A stretch of DNA of 23,331 nt from assembly GCA_948745425.1 (NCBI GenBank), contig CAPZDM010000023.1, forward strand, positions 1 to 23,331, read 5' to 3'. This document shows positions 16,892 through 23,331 of the stretch, in pieces; positions within the stretch are counted from its first letter, which is position 1; each line of letters opens with the position of its first letter. Made by a program: the position numbers and the translations under genes. This DNA is from an uncultured Clostridia bacterium. Lineage in GTDB: Bacteria; Bacillota; Clostridia; TANB77; CAG-508. The notes under the pieces were generated by a model. The model did no database searches, had not been told where the DNA came from, and worked only from the letters and a program-made list of their open reading frames with translations.

Positions 16892-16920
16892 TTGACAAGG
16901 TTTATATAAAATACTATAAT
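16892..16920 (+). promoter_or_regulatory. Consensus promoter for the thrS T-box transcript
   Basis: TTGACA (16892-16897) and TATAAT (16915-16920) match the housekeeping consensus exactly with a 17-base spacer. Transcription should begin about 16927, just before the T-box leader. Confidence 0.93.
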
Positions 16921-16926
16921 TGTATT

Positions 16927-17166
16927 AATTTAGTAAACTGTGAAGAGGACGGAAGTAAAATAAAGGTTGCTAGTAGAGATAATTAGTCGTGGCTGAAAGC
17001 TAATTTTAGTAAACATATTTGAAAAACTACCTCGGAGTTTCTAGCAGAAATGCTAGCGTTTAGGATTAGCGTTAAAATCTAAAATGAAGTGAAATCTTAG
17101 GGTGGAACCGTATATGAAAATATACCCCTATGGGATACAAAAAATCCCATAGGGATTTTTTATCTG
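16927..17166 (+). ncRNA. T-box riboswitch, threonine-specific, controlling thrS
   Basis: A 5' leader RNA with the full T-box plan. AGAGGACGG and AGTA begin Stem I, and the apical GTGGCTGAAAGC follows. The likely specifier ACT (17026-17028) is followed by ACCTCGGAG; the overlapping ACC is also Thr. CTAGCA-GAAA-TGCTAG (17041-17056) is a tetraloop stem. The T-box sequence AGGGTGGAACCG is at 17099-17110. TGGA (17103-17106) can pair with the UCCA end of uncharged tRNA-Thr, whose discriminator here is U (22880), a match. The competing terminator follows at 17126. Uncharged tRNA-Thr should favour the antiterminator and thrS expression. Confidence 0.95.
17126..17163 (+). terminator. T-box terminator hairpin
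   Basis: CCCTATGGGAT (17126-17136) and ATCCCATAGGG (17144-17154) form a perfect 11-bp stem with a 7-base A-rich loop, followed by ATTTTTTAT. It is the regulated terminator of the thrS leader. Confidence 0.93.
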
Positions 17167-17240
17167 TAGTCGCCCGATCTTCGGAGGAATTGCTTAAATA
17201 AATTATAGGTTCTAATAAATATAAAAAGGAGGAAAATCAT

Positions 17241-19013
17241 ATGTTTAAAATTAAATTAGAAGGTGGAAAAACAAGAGAAGTAGAAGAAAGTGTATATTGG
17301 CATACAACATCACACATTATGGCACAAGCAGTAAAAAGACTATTTCCAGAAGTAAAATTAGCTATTGGACCATCAATAGAAAATGGATTTTACTATGACT
17401 TTGACATTGAACAATCATTTTCAGAAGAAGACTTATTAAAAATTGAAGAAGAAATGAAAAAAATTGAAAAAGAAAATCTAGTTATTGAAAGATTTGAACT
17501 TCCAAGAGAAGAAGCAATAAAACTAATGGAAGAACAAAAACAAGACTATAAAGTAGAATTAATAAAAGAATTACCAGAAGGAGAGACAATATCATTTTAT
17601 AAACAAGGAGAATTTACAGACTTATGTAGAGGGCCACATTTACCATCAACAGGATGTGTTAGATGTGTAAAATTATTATCTACATCAGGAGCATATTGGA
17701 GAGGGGACGAGCATAATAAAATGTTAAAAAGAATTTATGGTATTTCTTTCCCAAAACAATCTGAACTAGATGAATACCTAGCAAAACTAGAAGAAGCAAA
17801 ACAAAGAGACCATAGAAAAATAGGAAAAGAATTAGAACTATTCATGACACATGAATTAGTTGGCTCTGGACTTCCAATGTATTTACCAAATGGTGCTACA
17901 ATAAGAAGAATATTAGAAAGATATATTCAAGACAAAGAAATAGAATTAGGATATAAACATGTATACACTCCATCACTTGCAAATGTAAAATTATATGAAA
18001 CAAGTGGACATTGGGCACATTATAAAGATGATATGTTCCCAATTATGCAAATGGAAAACGAGCAATTAGTTTTAAGACCAATGAATTGTCCTCATCACAT
18101 GTTAGTATATAAAAACAAAATGCATTCATATAGAGAATTACCAATAAGAATAGGGGAACTTGCACATGATTTTAGATATGAAGCAAGTGGATCAGTCTGT
18201 GGACTAGAAAGAGTACGTGAAATGTGTCAAAACGATGCACATCTTTTTGTAAAACCAGACCAAATTAAAGAAGAATTTAGAAAAGTCGTAGAATTAATTT
18301 TATCTGTATATGAAGACTTTGGATTTAAAGACTATTCATTTAGACTATCTTTAAGAGATAAAGAAGACAAAGTAAAATACTATGATGATGATGAAATGTG
18401 GGACAATGCAGAAAGCCAGTTAAGAGAAATCTTAGAAGAACTTGGAGTTGAATTCTATGAAGCAAAAGGAGAAGCGGCATTTTATGGACCAAAATTAGAT
18501 GTTCAAATAAAAACAGCATTAGGGCATGATGTAACTGTTTCAACCTGTCAATTAGACTTTTTATTACCACAAAAATTTGAACTAGAATATATAGGGGAAG
18601 ATGGAAAGGAACATAGACCAGTAGTAATTCATAGAGCGATACTTGGAACATTAGATAGATTTATGTCATTCTTAATTGAAGAAACAAAAGGAGCACTTCC
18701 AGTATGGTTATCACCAGTACAAGTAAAAGTATTACCAATATCAGATGATAACAAAGAATATGCAGAAAACTTTGTAGAAGAATTAAAATTAGCAGGAATA
18801 AGAGTTGAATTAGATGATTCAAACGAAAAGATAGGATACAAGATAAGAAAAGCACAATTAGAAAAAGTTCCATATATGTTAGTAATAGGTAAAAAAGAAG
18901 AAGAAACAGGAACAGTAGGAGTTCGTTCAAGAGCAGAAGGAGATATTGGGGCAATAAATAAACAAGAATTTATTTCAAAAATAAAAGAAGAAGCAAATAA
19001 ATTAGGAAAATAA
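17241..19013 (+). CDS. thrS: Threonine--tRNA ligase lacking most of the TGS domain
   Basis: 590 residues, about 50 fewer than Bacillus or E. coli ThrS. Joins threonine to tRNA-Thr in the cytoplasm. The editing domain is present: H21 and H25 (HTTSH), C129 and H133 (CRGPH). In the class II core, motif 2 is FRYE (311-314), motif 3 ends at R473 (GTLDRF), and the zinc ligands are C283, H334 and H464. A C-terminal anticodon-binding domain (about 485-590) is intact. The N-terminus has only IKLEGGKTREVEE, like the first strands of a TGS domain, then passes straight to the editing domain. So an internal deletion of most of TGS is likely, not a wrong start: ATG follows AAGGAGG and no in-frame extension is seen. 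Regulated by the T-box upstream. Confidence 0.96.
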   Translation: MFKIKLEGGKTREVEESVYWHTTSHIMAQAVKRLFPEVKLAIGPSIENGFYYDFDIEQSFSEEDLLKIEEEMKKIEKENLVIERFELPREEAIKLMEEQKQDYKVELIKELPEGETISFYKQGEFTDLCRGPHLPSTGCVRCVKLLSTSGAYWRGDEHNKMLKRIYGISFPKQSELDEYLAKLEEAKQRDHRKIGKELELFMTHELVGSGLPMYLPNGATIRRILERYIQDKEIELGYKHVYTPSLANVKLYETSGHWAHYKDDMFPIMQMENEQLVLRPMNCPHHMLVYKNKMHSYRELPIRIGELAHDFRYEASGSVCGLERVREMCQNDAHLFVKPDQIKEEFRKVVELILSVYEDFGFKDYSFRLSLRDKEDKVKYYDDDEMWDNAESQLREILEELGVEFYEAKGEAAFYGPKLDVQIKTALGHDVTVSTCQLDFLLPQKFELEYIGEDGKEHRPVVIHRAILGTLDRFMSFLIEETKGALPVWLSPVQVKVLPISDDNKEYAENFVEELKLAGIRVELDDSNEKIGYKIRKAQLEKVPYMLVIGKKEEETGTVGVRSRAEGDIGAINKQEFISKIKEEANKLGK

Positions 19014-19026
19014 GGGAGAGATATTT

Positions 19027-19674
19027 ATGAATTTACCTAATAAACTTACTATTTTTAGAATGATTTTGGTTATAATAATGATGATTATTCCGATATTTGA
19101 TAGTGTAATTGGAATACCAGGAGAATTTTTAGGGATAACAACTGCATTTTGGATAATGAACATGATTTTTATAATAGCAGCAATTACAGATAAATTAGAT
19201 GGAACACTTGCAAGAAAATGGAATCAAGTTACAACCTTTGGAAAATTTTTAGACCCTATAGCAGATAAAATGCTAGTATTAACAGCACTAATAATTTTAG
19301 TAGAGTATTCAAAAATTCCATCATGGATACCTATAATAATATTAATAAGAGAATTTATGGTATCAGGGTATAGATTAATTGCAGTAGAAAAAGGTGGAAA
19401 AGTAATACCAGCATCAATTTGGGGAAAAATAAAAACAGTAACACAAATGCTTGCAGTAATTTGTTGTTTTGCTGATAAATTTAGCTTTGGACAATTTGTT
19501 TTTAGAGTTTCAAACACACAAGCAATTATGGAAAATAGTGCAAGCATATATATGAATAATCTACAATTTGGAATTAATATTTTATCAACATCACTTTTAG
19601 TAATATGTGTAATAGCAACAATTTTTTCAGGATGGGACTATTTAAAAGGTGGAAGAAATTTATTAAAAGACTAG
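19027..19674 (+). CDS. pgsA: CDP-diacylglycerol--glycerol-3-phosphate 3-phosphatidyltransferase
   Basis: 215 residues with the full CDP-alcohol phosphotransferase motif D58-G-x2-A62-R63-x8-G72-x3-D76-x3-D80. This membrane enzyme makes phosphatidylglycerol phosphate, the committed step toward phosphatidylglycerol and cardiolipin. Helices lie near 8-28, 38-55, 83-105, 135-155 and 185-205. It starts 13 bases after thrS with GGGAGAG as ribosome binding site, so it is probably read from the T-box promoter, an unusual link of a lipid gene to threonine supply. The stretch from about 155 to 180 is longer than in short PgsA proteins. Confidence 0.93.
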   Translation: MNLPNKLTIFRMILVIIMMIIPIFDSVIGIPGEFLGITTAFWIMNMIFIIAAITDKLDGTLARKWNQVTTFGKFLDPIADKMLVLTALIILVEYSKIPSWIPIIILIREFMVSGYRLIAVEKGGKVIPASIWGKIKTVTQMLAVICCFADKFSFGQFVFRVSNTQAIMENSASIYMNNLQFGINILSTSLLVICVIATIFSGWDYLKGGRNLLKD

Positions 19675-19708
19675 AAGTGTGAAAAGCAAGAAAGGAAAGA
19701 TAAATATA

Positions 19709-21703
19709 ATGGACAAAGAACAAGCACAAAAAAAGATAAAAGAATTAAGAGACAAAATCGCATATTATGCAAAAAAATACTATGATGATGATGACCCAGA
19801 AATCAGTGATTTAGAGTATGATATGCTAATGGTAGAACTTAGAAATTTAGAGGCAAAATTTCCAGAATTCATAGATAAAGATTCATTAACTCAAAAAGTT
19901 GGAGGAACTGTAAAAGAAGGCTTTAATAAAATAGAGCATGAAGTACCACTTCAAAGTCTACAAGATGTATTTTCAATAGAAGAACTTAAGAGTTTTGATG
20001 AAAGAGTTAAAAAACAATTAGGAGTAGAAGAAATAGATTATACTGTAGAAGCAAAAATAGATGGTTTATCGTCAGCAATAGAATATGTAAAAGGAGAATA
20101 TGTAACAGGAGCAACTAGAGGAAATGGTACAGAAGGAGAAGATGTTACAGAAAATATTAGAACAATAAAAAACGTACCTAAAAAGTTAAAAGAACCTGTA
20201 GATTTAATAGTTCGTGGAGAAATTTTTATATCTAAAAAAGACTTTGAGAAAATGAATGAAGAACAAGAAATTTTAGGTGAAAAAACATTTGCAAATGCAA
20301 GAAACGCAGCTGCGGGTTCATTAAGACAATTAGACAGTAAAATGACAGAAAAAAGACCATTAGACATTTATATATTTAATATTCAAAGATTAACTGGAAA
20401 TAAATTTAATTCACACTATGAACAACTACTATACTTAGAAAAATTAGGATTTAATGTAAATCCAGAAAAAAAATTATGTCATGGAATTGAAGAAGCAATA
20501 GAAGCAGTAGAAGATATAGGAAAAAGAAGAGAAAGTCTAACATTTGGAACAGATGGAGCAGCCATCAAAGTTGATAATTTGGATTATAGAGAAAAACTTG
20601 GAACAACATTTAAAGTACCACGTTGGGCGATTGCATATAAATATCCACCAGAAAAAAAAGAAACTATACTAAAAGAAATACAATGTCAAGTAGGTAGAAC
20701 AGGGGCAATTACACCAGTTGCAATATTAGAGCCAGTAGAACTTGCAGGGTCAACAATATCTAAGACAACATTACACAATGAAGACTTTATAAAAGAAAAA
20801 GGAATAAAGATAGGAGACCATGTAGTAATTCAAAAGGCAGGAGATGTAATACCAGAAGTAGTAGATGTCTTAAAGAAAAAGAGAAATGGAAAAGAAATAG
20901 AATTTGAAATGCCAAAAGTATGTCCAGTATGTGGAGGAACTGTTGTAAGAGAAGAAGGAGAAGCAGCGTGGTATTGTATAGGAATAGAATGTAGTGCAAG
21001 AAATTTACAAAATTTAGTCCACTTTGCCTCTAAATCAGGAATGGACATAGAAGGATTAGGAATATCTGTAATAGAGCAACTTGTAGAAAGAGGATATCTA
21101 AGTAATATTGCAGACATCTATTATTTAAAAAAAGAAGAAATAGCTTCATTAAAAAAGAGTGGAGACAAATTTGCACAAAACTTAATAGATGCAATTAATG
21201 AAAGCAAAAGTAATGATTTAGAAAGGCTAATATGTGCATTAGGAATAAGACATATTGGAAATAAAGCAGCCAGAATAATTGCAAAAAGATATGGAAATAT
21301 AGAAGAGGTAATGAATGCAAGTATAGAAAGTCTAAATTTAATAGATACAATAGGAGGAATATCAGCCAAAAGTATATATGAATTTTTTCACCAAGAACAA
21401 ACAATAGACTTAATAGAAAAACTAAAGAACGCAGGTGTAAACATGGAAAGTTATGAAGATATAGAACAAAGAGACGATAGATTTGCAGGAAAAACCTTTG
21501 TATTAACAGGTACACTTGAAAAATATACAAGGGATGAAGCAAGTGAAATAATAGAAAGATTTGGAGGAAAAACATCAAGTTCTGTATCAAAGAAAACAAG
21601 CTATGTACTAGCAGGAGAAGAAGCAGGTTCAAAACTCACAAAAGCACAAGAATTGGGCGTTACAATAATAACAGAAGAAGAATTTGCGAAAATGATAATG
21701 TAG
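19709..21703 (+). CDS. ligA: NAD-dependent DNA ligase LigA
   Basis: 664 residues from ATG 19709, preceded by AAAGGA; a GTG at 19679 is in frame but has no ribosome binding site. Seals nicks in replication and repair using NAD. Domains: Ia (about 1-65, with YYDDDDPEISDLEYD), adenylation domain with catalytic K116 (AKIDG) and the ATRGNGTEGEDVT segment, OB fold (about 315-395), zinc finger with C405, C408, C423 and C428, helix-hairpin-helix repeats (about 435-590), and a C-terminal BRCT domain (about 595-664, GKTFVLTGTLEKYTRDEA). All expected parts are present. It begins 34 bases after pgsA. The TAG stop is the first part of a hairpin repeat. Confidence 0.97.
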   Translation: MDKEQAQKKIKELRDKIAYYAKKYYDDDDPEISDLEYDMLMVELRNLEAKFPEFIDKDSLTQKVGGTVKEGFNKIEHEVPLQSLQDVFSIEELKSFDERVKKQLGVEEIDYTVEAKIDGLSSAIEYVKGEYVTGATRGNGTEGEDVTENIRTIKNVPKKLKEPVDLIVRGEIFISKKDFEKMNEEQEILGEKTFANARNAAAGSLRQLDSKMTEKRPLDIYIFNIQRLTGNKFNSHYEQLLYLEKLGFNVNPEKKLCHGIEEAIEAVEDIGKRRESLTFGTDGAAIKVDNLDYREKLGTTFKVPRWAIAYKYPPEKKETILKEIQCQVGRTGAITPVAILEPVELAGSTISKTTLHNEDFIKEKGIKIGDHVVIQKAGDVIPEVVDVLKKKRNGKEIEFEMPKVCPVCGGTVVREEGEAAWYCIGIECSARNLQNLVHFASKSGMDIEGLGISVIEQLVERGYLSNIADIYYLKKEEIASLKKSGDKFAQNLIDAINESKSNDLERLICALGIRHIGNKAARIIAKRYGNIEEVMNASIESLNLIDTIGGISAKSIYEFFHQEQTIDLIEKLKNAGVNMESYEDIEQRDDRFAGKTFVLTGTLEKYTRDEASEIIERFGGKTSSSVSKKTSYVLAGEEAGSKLTKAQELGVTIITEEEFAKMIM

Positions 21704-21725
21704 GAGCGAGGATTGCCTTCGCCCA
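21699..21725. repeat. GTAGGAGCGAGG hairpin repeat at the ligA stop
   Basis: GCGAGG (21706-21711) pairs with CCTTCGC (21716-21722) with one bulged T and an ATTG loop; further pairing reaches CCC at 21724. It starts GTAGGAGC and ends GCCCATT, like 14828. The TAG is the ligA stop codon. Confidence 0.6.
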
Positions 21726-21796
21726 TTAATTGAAAATTTGTGAAAATTAAATAAATAATAAAAAGGTCAATATTTAATAGAAAAGGAATGAATAAA

Positions 21797-22033
21797 ATGG
21801 AAGGTCATACATTTGATGAATTCGAAGAAATATTAGACAAAGGTTATCAAGTATATTTCACTTACTTAGAAAATAGATATCTAGTATTTAAAACAACAGA
21901 AAACTGTTACACAAAAAAGCTAATATATCAAGGTTCAAAAAATCCACCAGCTAAGCTAGCAATGATAACAAAGAAGTACTTAAGTGAAATATACAATTTT
22001 ATGGAAGAAGTAGAATATAAATTTGAAACATAA
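21797..22033 (+). CDS. Small conserved-looking protein of unknown function
   Basis: 78 residues from the second in-frame ATG; AAAGGA (21782-21787) touches the first ATG at 21788 and sits 9 bases from this one. The protein is acidic at the start (MEGHTFDEFEEILD), with a central beta-rich stretch (YQVYFTYLENRYLVFK) and a helical end. No membrane segment or metal motif is visible. I do not recognise the family. It sits between ligA and sigH, and its frame is clean with codon use like its neighbours, so I think it is real. Confidence 0.7.
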   Translation: MEGHTFDEFEEILDKGYQVYFTYLENRYLVFKTTENCYTKKLIYQGSKNPPAKLAMITKKYLSEIYNFMEEVEYKFET

Positions 22034-22062
22034 GGATTTTTAATAAATTTGTCCTAAAACTA

Positions 22063-22091
22063 TTGACACCAAAGGTTTTTACGCATATAAT
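22063..22091 (+). promoter_or_regulatory. Consensus promoter of sigH
   Basis: TTGACA (22063-22068), a 17-base spacer and TATAAT (22086-22091) match the housekeeping consensus, 34 bases before the sigH start. In Bacillus sigH is under AbrB control; I see no defined operator here. Confidence 0.9.
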
Positions 22092-22124
22092 AGCTTCAAA
22101 GACGAACATCAGGAGGAAAAACAT

Positions 22125-22787
22125 ATGGAAAGTACAACTAGATTTTTCTTTACAGACAGTAGCAATATAAAAGATATGAGTGATGAAGAACTAGTCAGGC
22201 TCATAAAGCAAGAATGTAATAAAGAAGCTTTAGAATTTTTATTAGATAAATATAAAGAACTAGTCAACATGAAAGTTGGAAAGTACTTTATAATAGGAGC
22301 AGAAAGGGAAGATATGATTCAAGAAGGAATGATTGGATTATATAAAGCTGTTCAAAACTTTGAATGTGACAAGCAATCATCATTTAAATCTTTTGCAAAT
22401 ATGTGCATTGAACGTCAAATGATAACAGCGATTAAAACATCAAATAGGCAAAAACACATGCCACTTAATTCTTACTTATCATTAAATGCATCAGCAGGGG
22501 AAGACGATGATGATGGAAAAGACCTAATGGATATATTTAATGCGAATCTAATAGAAGATCCATTAGAAACAATAACAAAAAAAGAATATTATAAAAACAT
22601 AGAAGTCACGATAGACAAATCACTTAGCGATTTTGAAAAGCAAGTTTTAAAAAGATTTATAAATGGAGAAAGTTATGAGCAAATTGCTACAAAACTAGAT
22701 ACTCAAGTAAAATCTGTAGACAATGCTATTCAAAGAATTAGAAAAAAAGCAATAAAAAATATTATAGATGTAGAGGAAACTATATAA
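22125..22787 (+). CDS. sigH: RNA polymerase sporulation sigma factor SigH
   Basis: 220 residues, matching Spo0H closely in length and order. Region 2 holds IIGAEREDMIQEGMIGLYKAVQNF and KSFANMCIERQMITAIKTSNRQKHMPLNSYLSL, the latter nearly as in B. subtilis SigH. Region 4 (about 160-210) has LKRFINGESYEQIATKLDTQVKSVDNAIQR, a helix-turn-helix for the -35 element. The linker is acidic (GEDDDDGKD). It directs early stationary-phase and sporulation transcription. AGGAGG precedes the ATG. It has its own consensus promoter and is followed by tRNA-Thr, similar to the sigH-tRNA context in other Clostridia. Confidence 0.95.
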   Translation: MESTTRFFFTDSSNIKDMSDEELVRLIKQECNKEALEFLLDKYKELVNMKVGKYFIIGAEREDMIQEGMIGLYKAVQNFECDKQSSFKSFANMCIERQMITAIKTSNRQKHMPLNSYLSLNASAGEDDDDGKDLMDIFNANLIEDPLETITKKEYYKNIEVTIDKSLSDFEKQVLKRFINGESYEQIATKLDTQVKSVDNAIQRIRKKAIKNIIDVEETI

Positions 22788-22807
22788 AGTCCTCTACAAA
22801 TTTATAT

Positions 22808-22883
22808 GCTTGCATAGCTCAGTAGGTAGAGTGCAGCCTTGGTAAGGCTGAGGTCACGGGTTCAATTCCCGTTGCAAGCTCCA
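22808..22883 (+). tRNA. tRNA-Thr (anticodon GGT)
   Basis: 76 bases with a genome-encoded CCA. The acceptor GCTTGCA (22808-22814) pairs fully with TGCAAGC (22873-22879), discriminator T22880. The anticodon arm is CAGCC-TTGGTAA-GGCTG, anticodon GGT, reading ACC and ACT. The T arm contains GGTTCAATTCC. Its U discriminator fits the TGGA of the thrS T-box in this window. Confidence 0.98.
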
Positions 22884-22925
22884 ACGATGTATCTGTTCGA
22901 ACTTTTTACAGAACAGAGAGATATG

Positions 22926-22960
22926 AAAATCAATCAGTAAAATGGTTGATTTTTTCTTTT
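22926..22960 (+). terminator. Intrinsic terminator after tRNA-Thr
   Basis: AATCAATC (22928-22935) pairs with GGTTGATT (22944-22951), extended by two A-T pairs, followed by TTTTTTCTTTT. An upstream inverted repeat, TCTGTTC (22892-22898) with GAACAGA (22911-22917), may add structure. It ends the sigH-tRNA transcript. Confidence 0.85.
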
Positions 22961-23004
22961 GCAAAAAATCATCCTAATTCTATATGGAAAGGATGGTGCT
23001 TGAT

Positions 23005-23274
23005 ATGAAGATAATTAAGCAAGAACTAGAATTTGAGGAATGTTTAAAACAAAGGTTAGAGTTTATATGTGAGTTTTCAAAAGTTACTCCTACCTTTATA
23101 AATGGTAGCATTAGAAAATTAGAAAAAACTAATCTTACATATATTGAGCCACATAGAGTGATTATTAAGGATATTACTTTTTTAGTTTTCAATTATTCAA
23201 ATGATGTGTATATTTCTAACTTGACTAAAAAGATTAAATTATCAGAGTTAGAAGAATATTTAAAAAATATATAA
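23005..23274 (+). CDS. Small protein of unknown function
   Basis: 89 residues from the ATG at 23005; AAAGGA at 22988-22993 sits 11 bases before it, while the in-frame ATG at 22984 lies upstream of that site. The sequence is helical at the start (KQELEFEECLKQRLEFICEF) and end (KIKLSELEEYLKNI) with a beta-rich middle. There are no membrane segments or metal motifs, and I do not recognise the family. A small nucleic-acid-binding role is possible but unsupported. It begins about 45 bases after the terminator of the sigH-tRNA unit. Confidence 0.65.
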   Translation: MKIIKQELEFEECLKQRLEFICEFSKVTPTFINGSIRKLEKTNLTYIEPHRVIIKDITFLVFNYSNDVYISNLTKKIKLSELEEYLKNI

Positions 23275-23331
23275 TTTGTTAGTGTAAAATATATTCGGGG
23301 AAAATAAAAATATAAAAAATAAGATACCCAA

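Noticed and set aside
1..23331. UGA reassignment (Mycoplasma-like code)
   Set aside because: Trp is read from TGG throughout, and TGA serves as a stop in tetR.

Overview
The window is about 23.3 kb of very AT-rich DNA. Nearly every gene is on the + strand, usually with a strong AGGAGG-type ribosome binding site. Arginine is read almost only from AGA/AGG. A SigH-type sporulation sigma factor, a T-box leader before thrS, a BceAB-type transporter and intrinsic terminators all point to a low-GC Firmicute of the class Clostridia, probably a gut or other uncultured lineage. I cannot name a species.

Layout. (1) 1-3088: a terminator, then a two-gene BceAB-type ABC transporter. (2) 3080-3697: a gene-free, repeat-rich scar holding three TGCCAATAGGGACGG repeats, several hairpins and a C-terminal remnant of diaminopimelate dehydrogenase. 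(3) 3698-7630: a TetR regulator behind a promoter with two matching palindromic operators, then an ABC-2 exporter (ATPase plus two permeases). The ATPase carries a +1 frameshift in its Walker A motif. (4) 7711-9936: TfoX-N protein, DUF362 protein, ECF S component and DUF1893 protein, closely spaced. (5) 9937-10472: a small ORF and a decayed polysaccharide deacetylase. (6) yebC with a terminator. (7) 11359-14783: a heterodimeric ABC exporter with complementary degenerate ATP sites. Its first subunit is also split by a +1 frameshift. (8) A Cof-type HAD phosphatase and an MscS channel. (9) A consensus promoter and Thr T-box leader driving thrS, then pgsA and ligA. (10) A small unknown protein, sigH with its own consensus promoter, tRNA-Thr(GGT), a terminator and a small unknown gene at the edge.

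The most unusual signal is the pair of frameshifts. Both occur at the same heptamer, ATTACGG, with the zero frame reading TTA-CGG. In both, skipping the C gives TTA-GGN (Leu-Gly) and restores a full ABC ATPase. By eye I find no other in-frame CGG codon in about 6,800 codons. This would fit a +1 recoding event at a rare or unassigned CGG codon. Two mutations or two sequencing errors must still be excluded.

A second theme is small hairpin repeats (GTAGGGGC...GCCC type and TGCCAATAGGGACGG type) scattered between genes. Two of them supply the stop codon of the gene before them.
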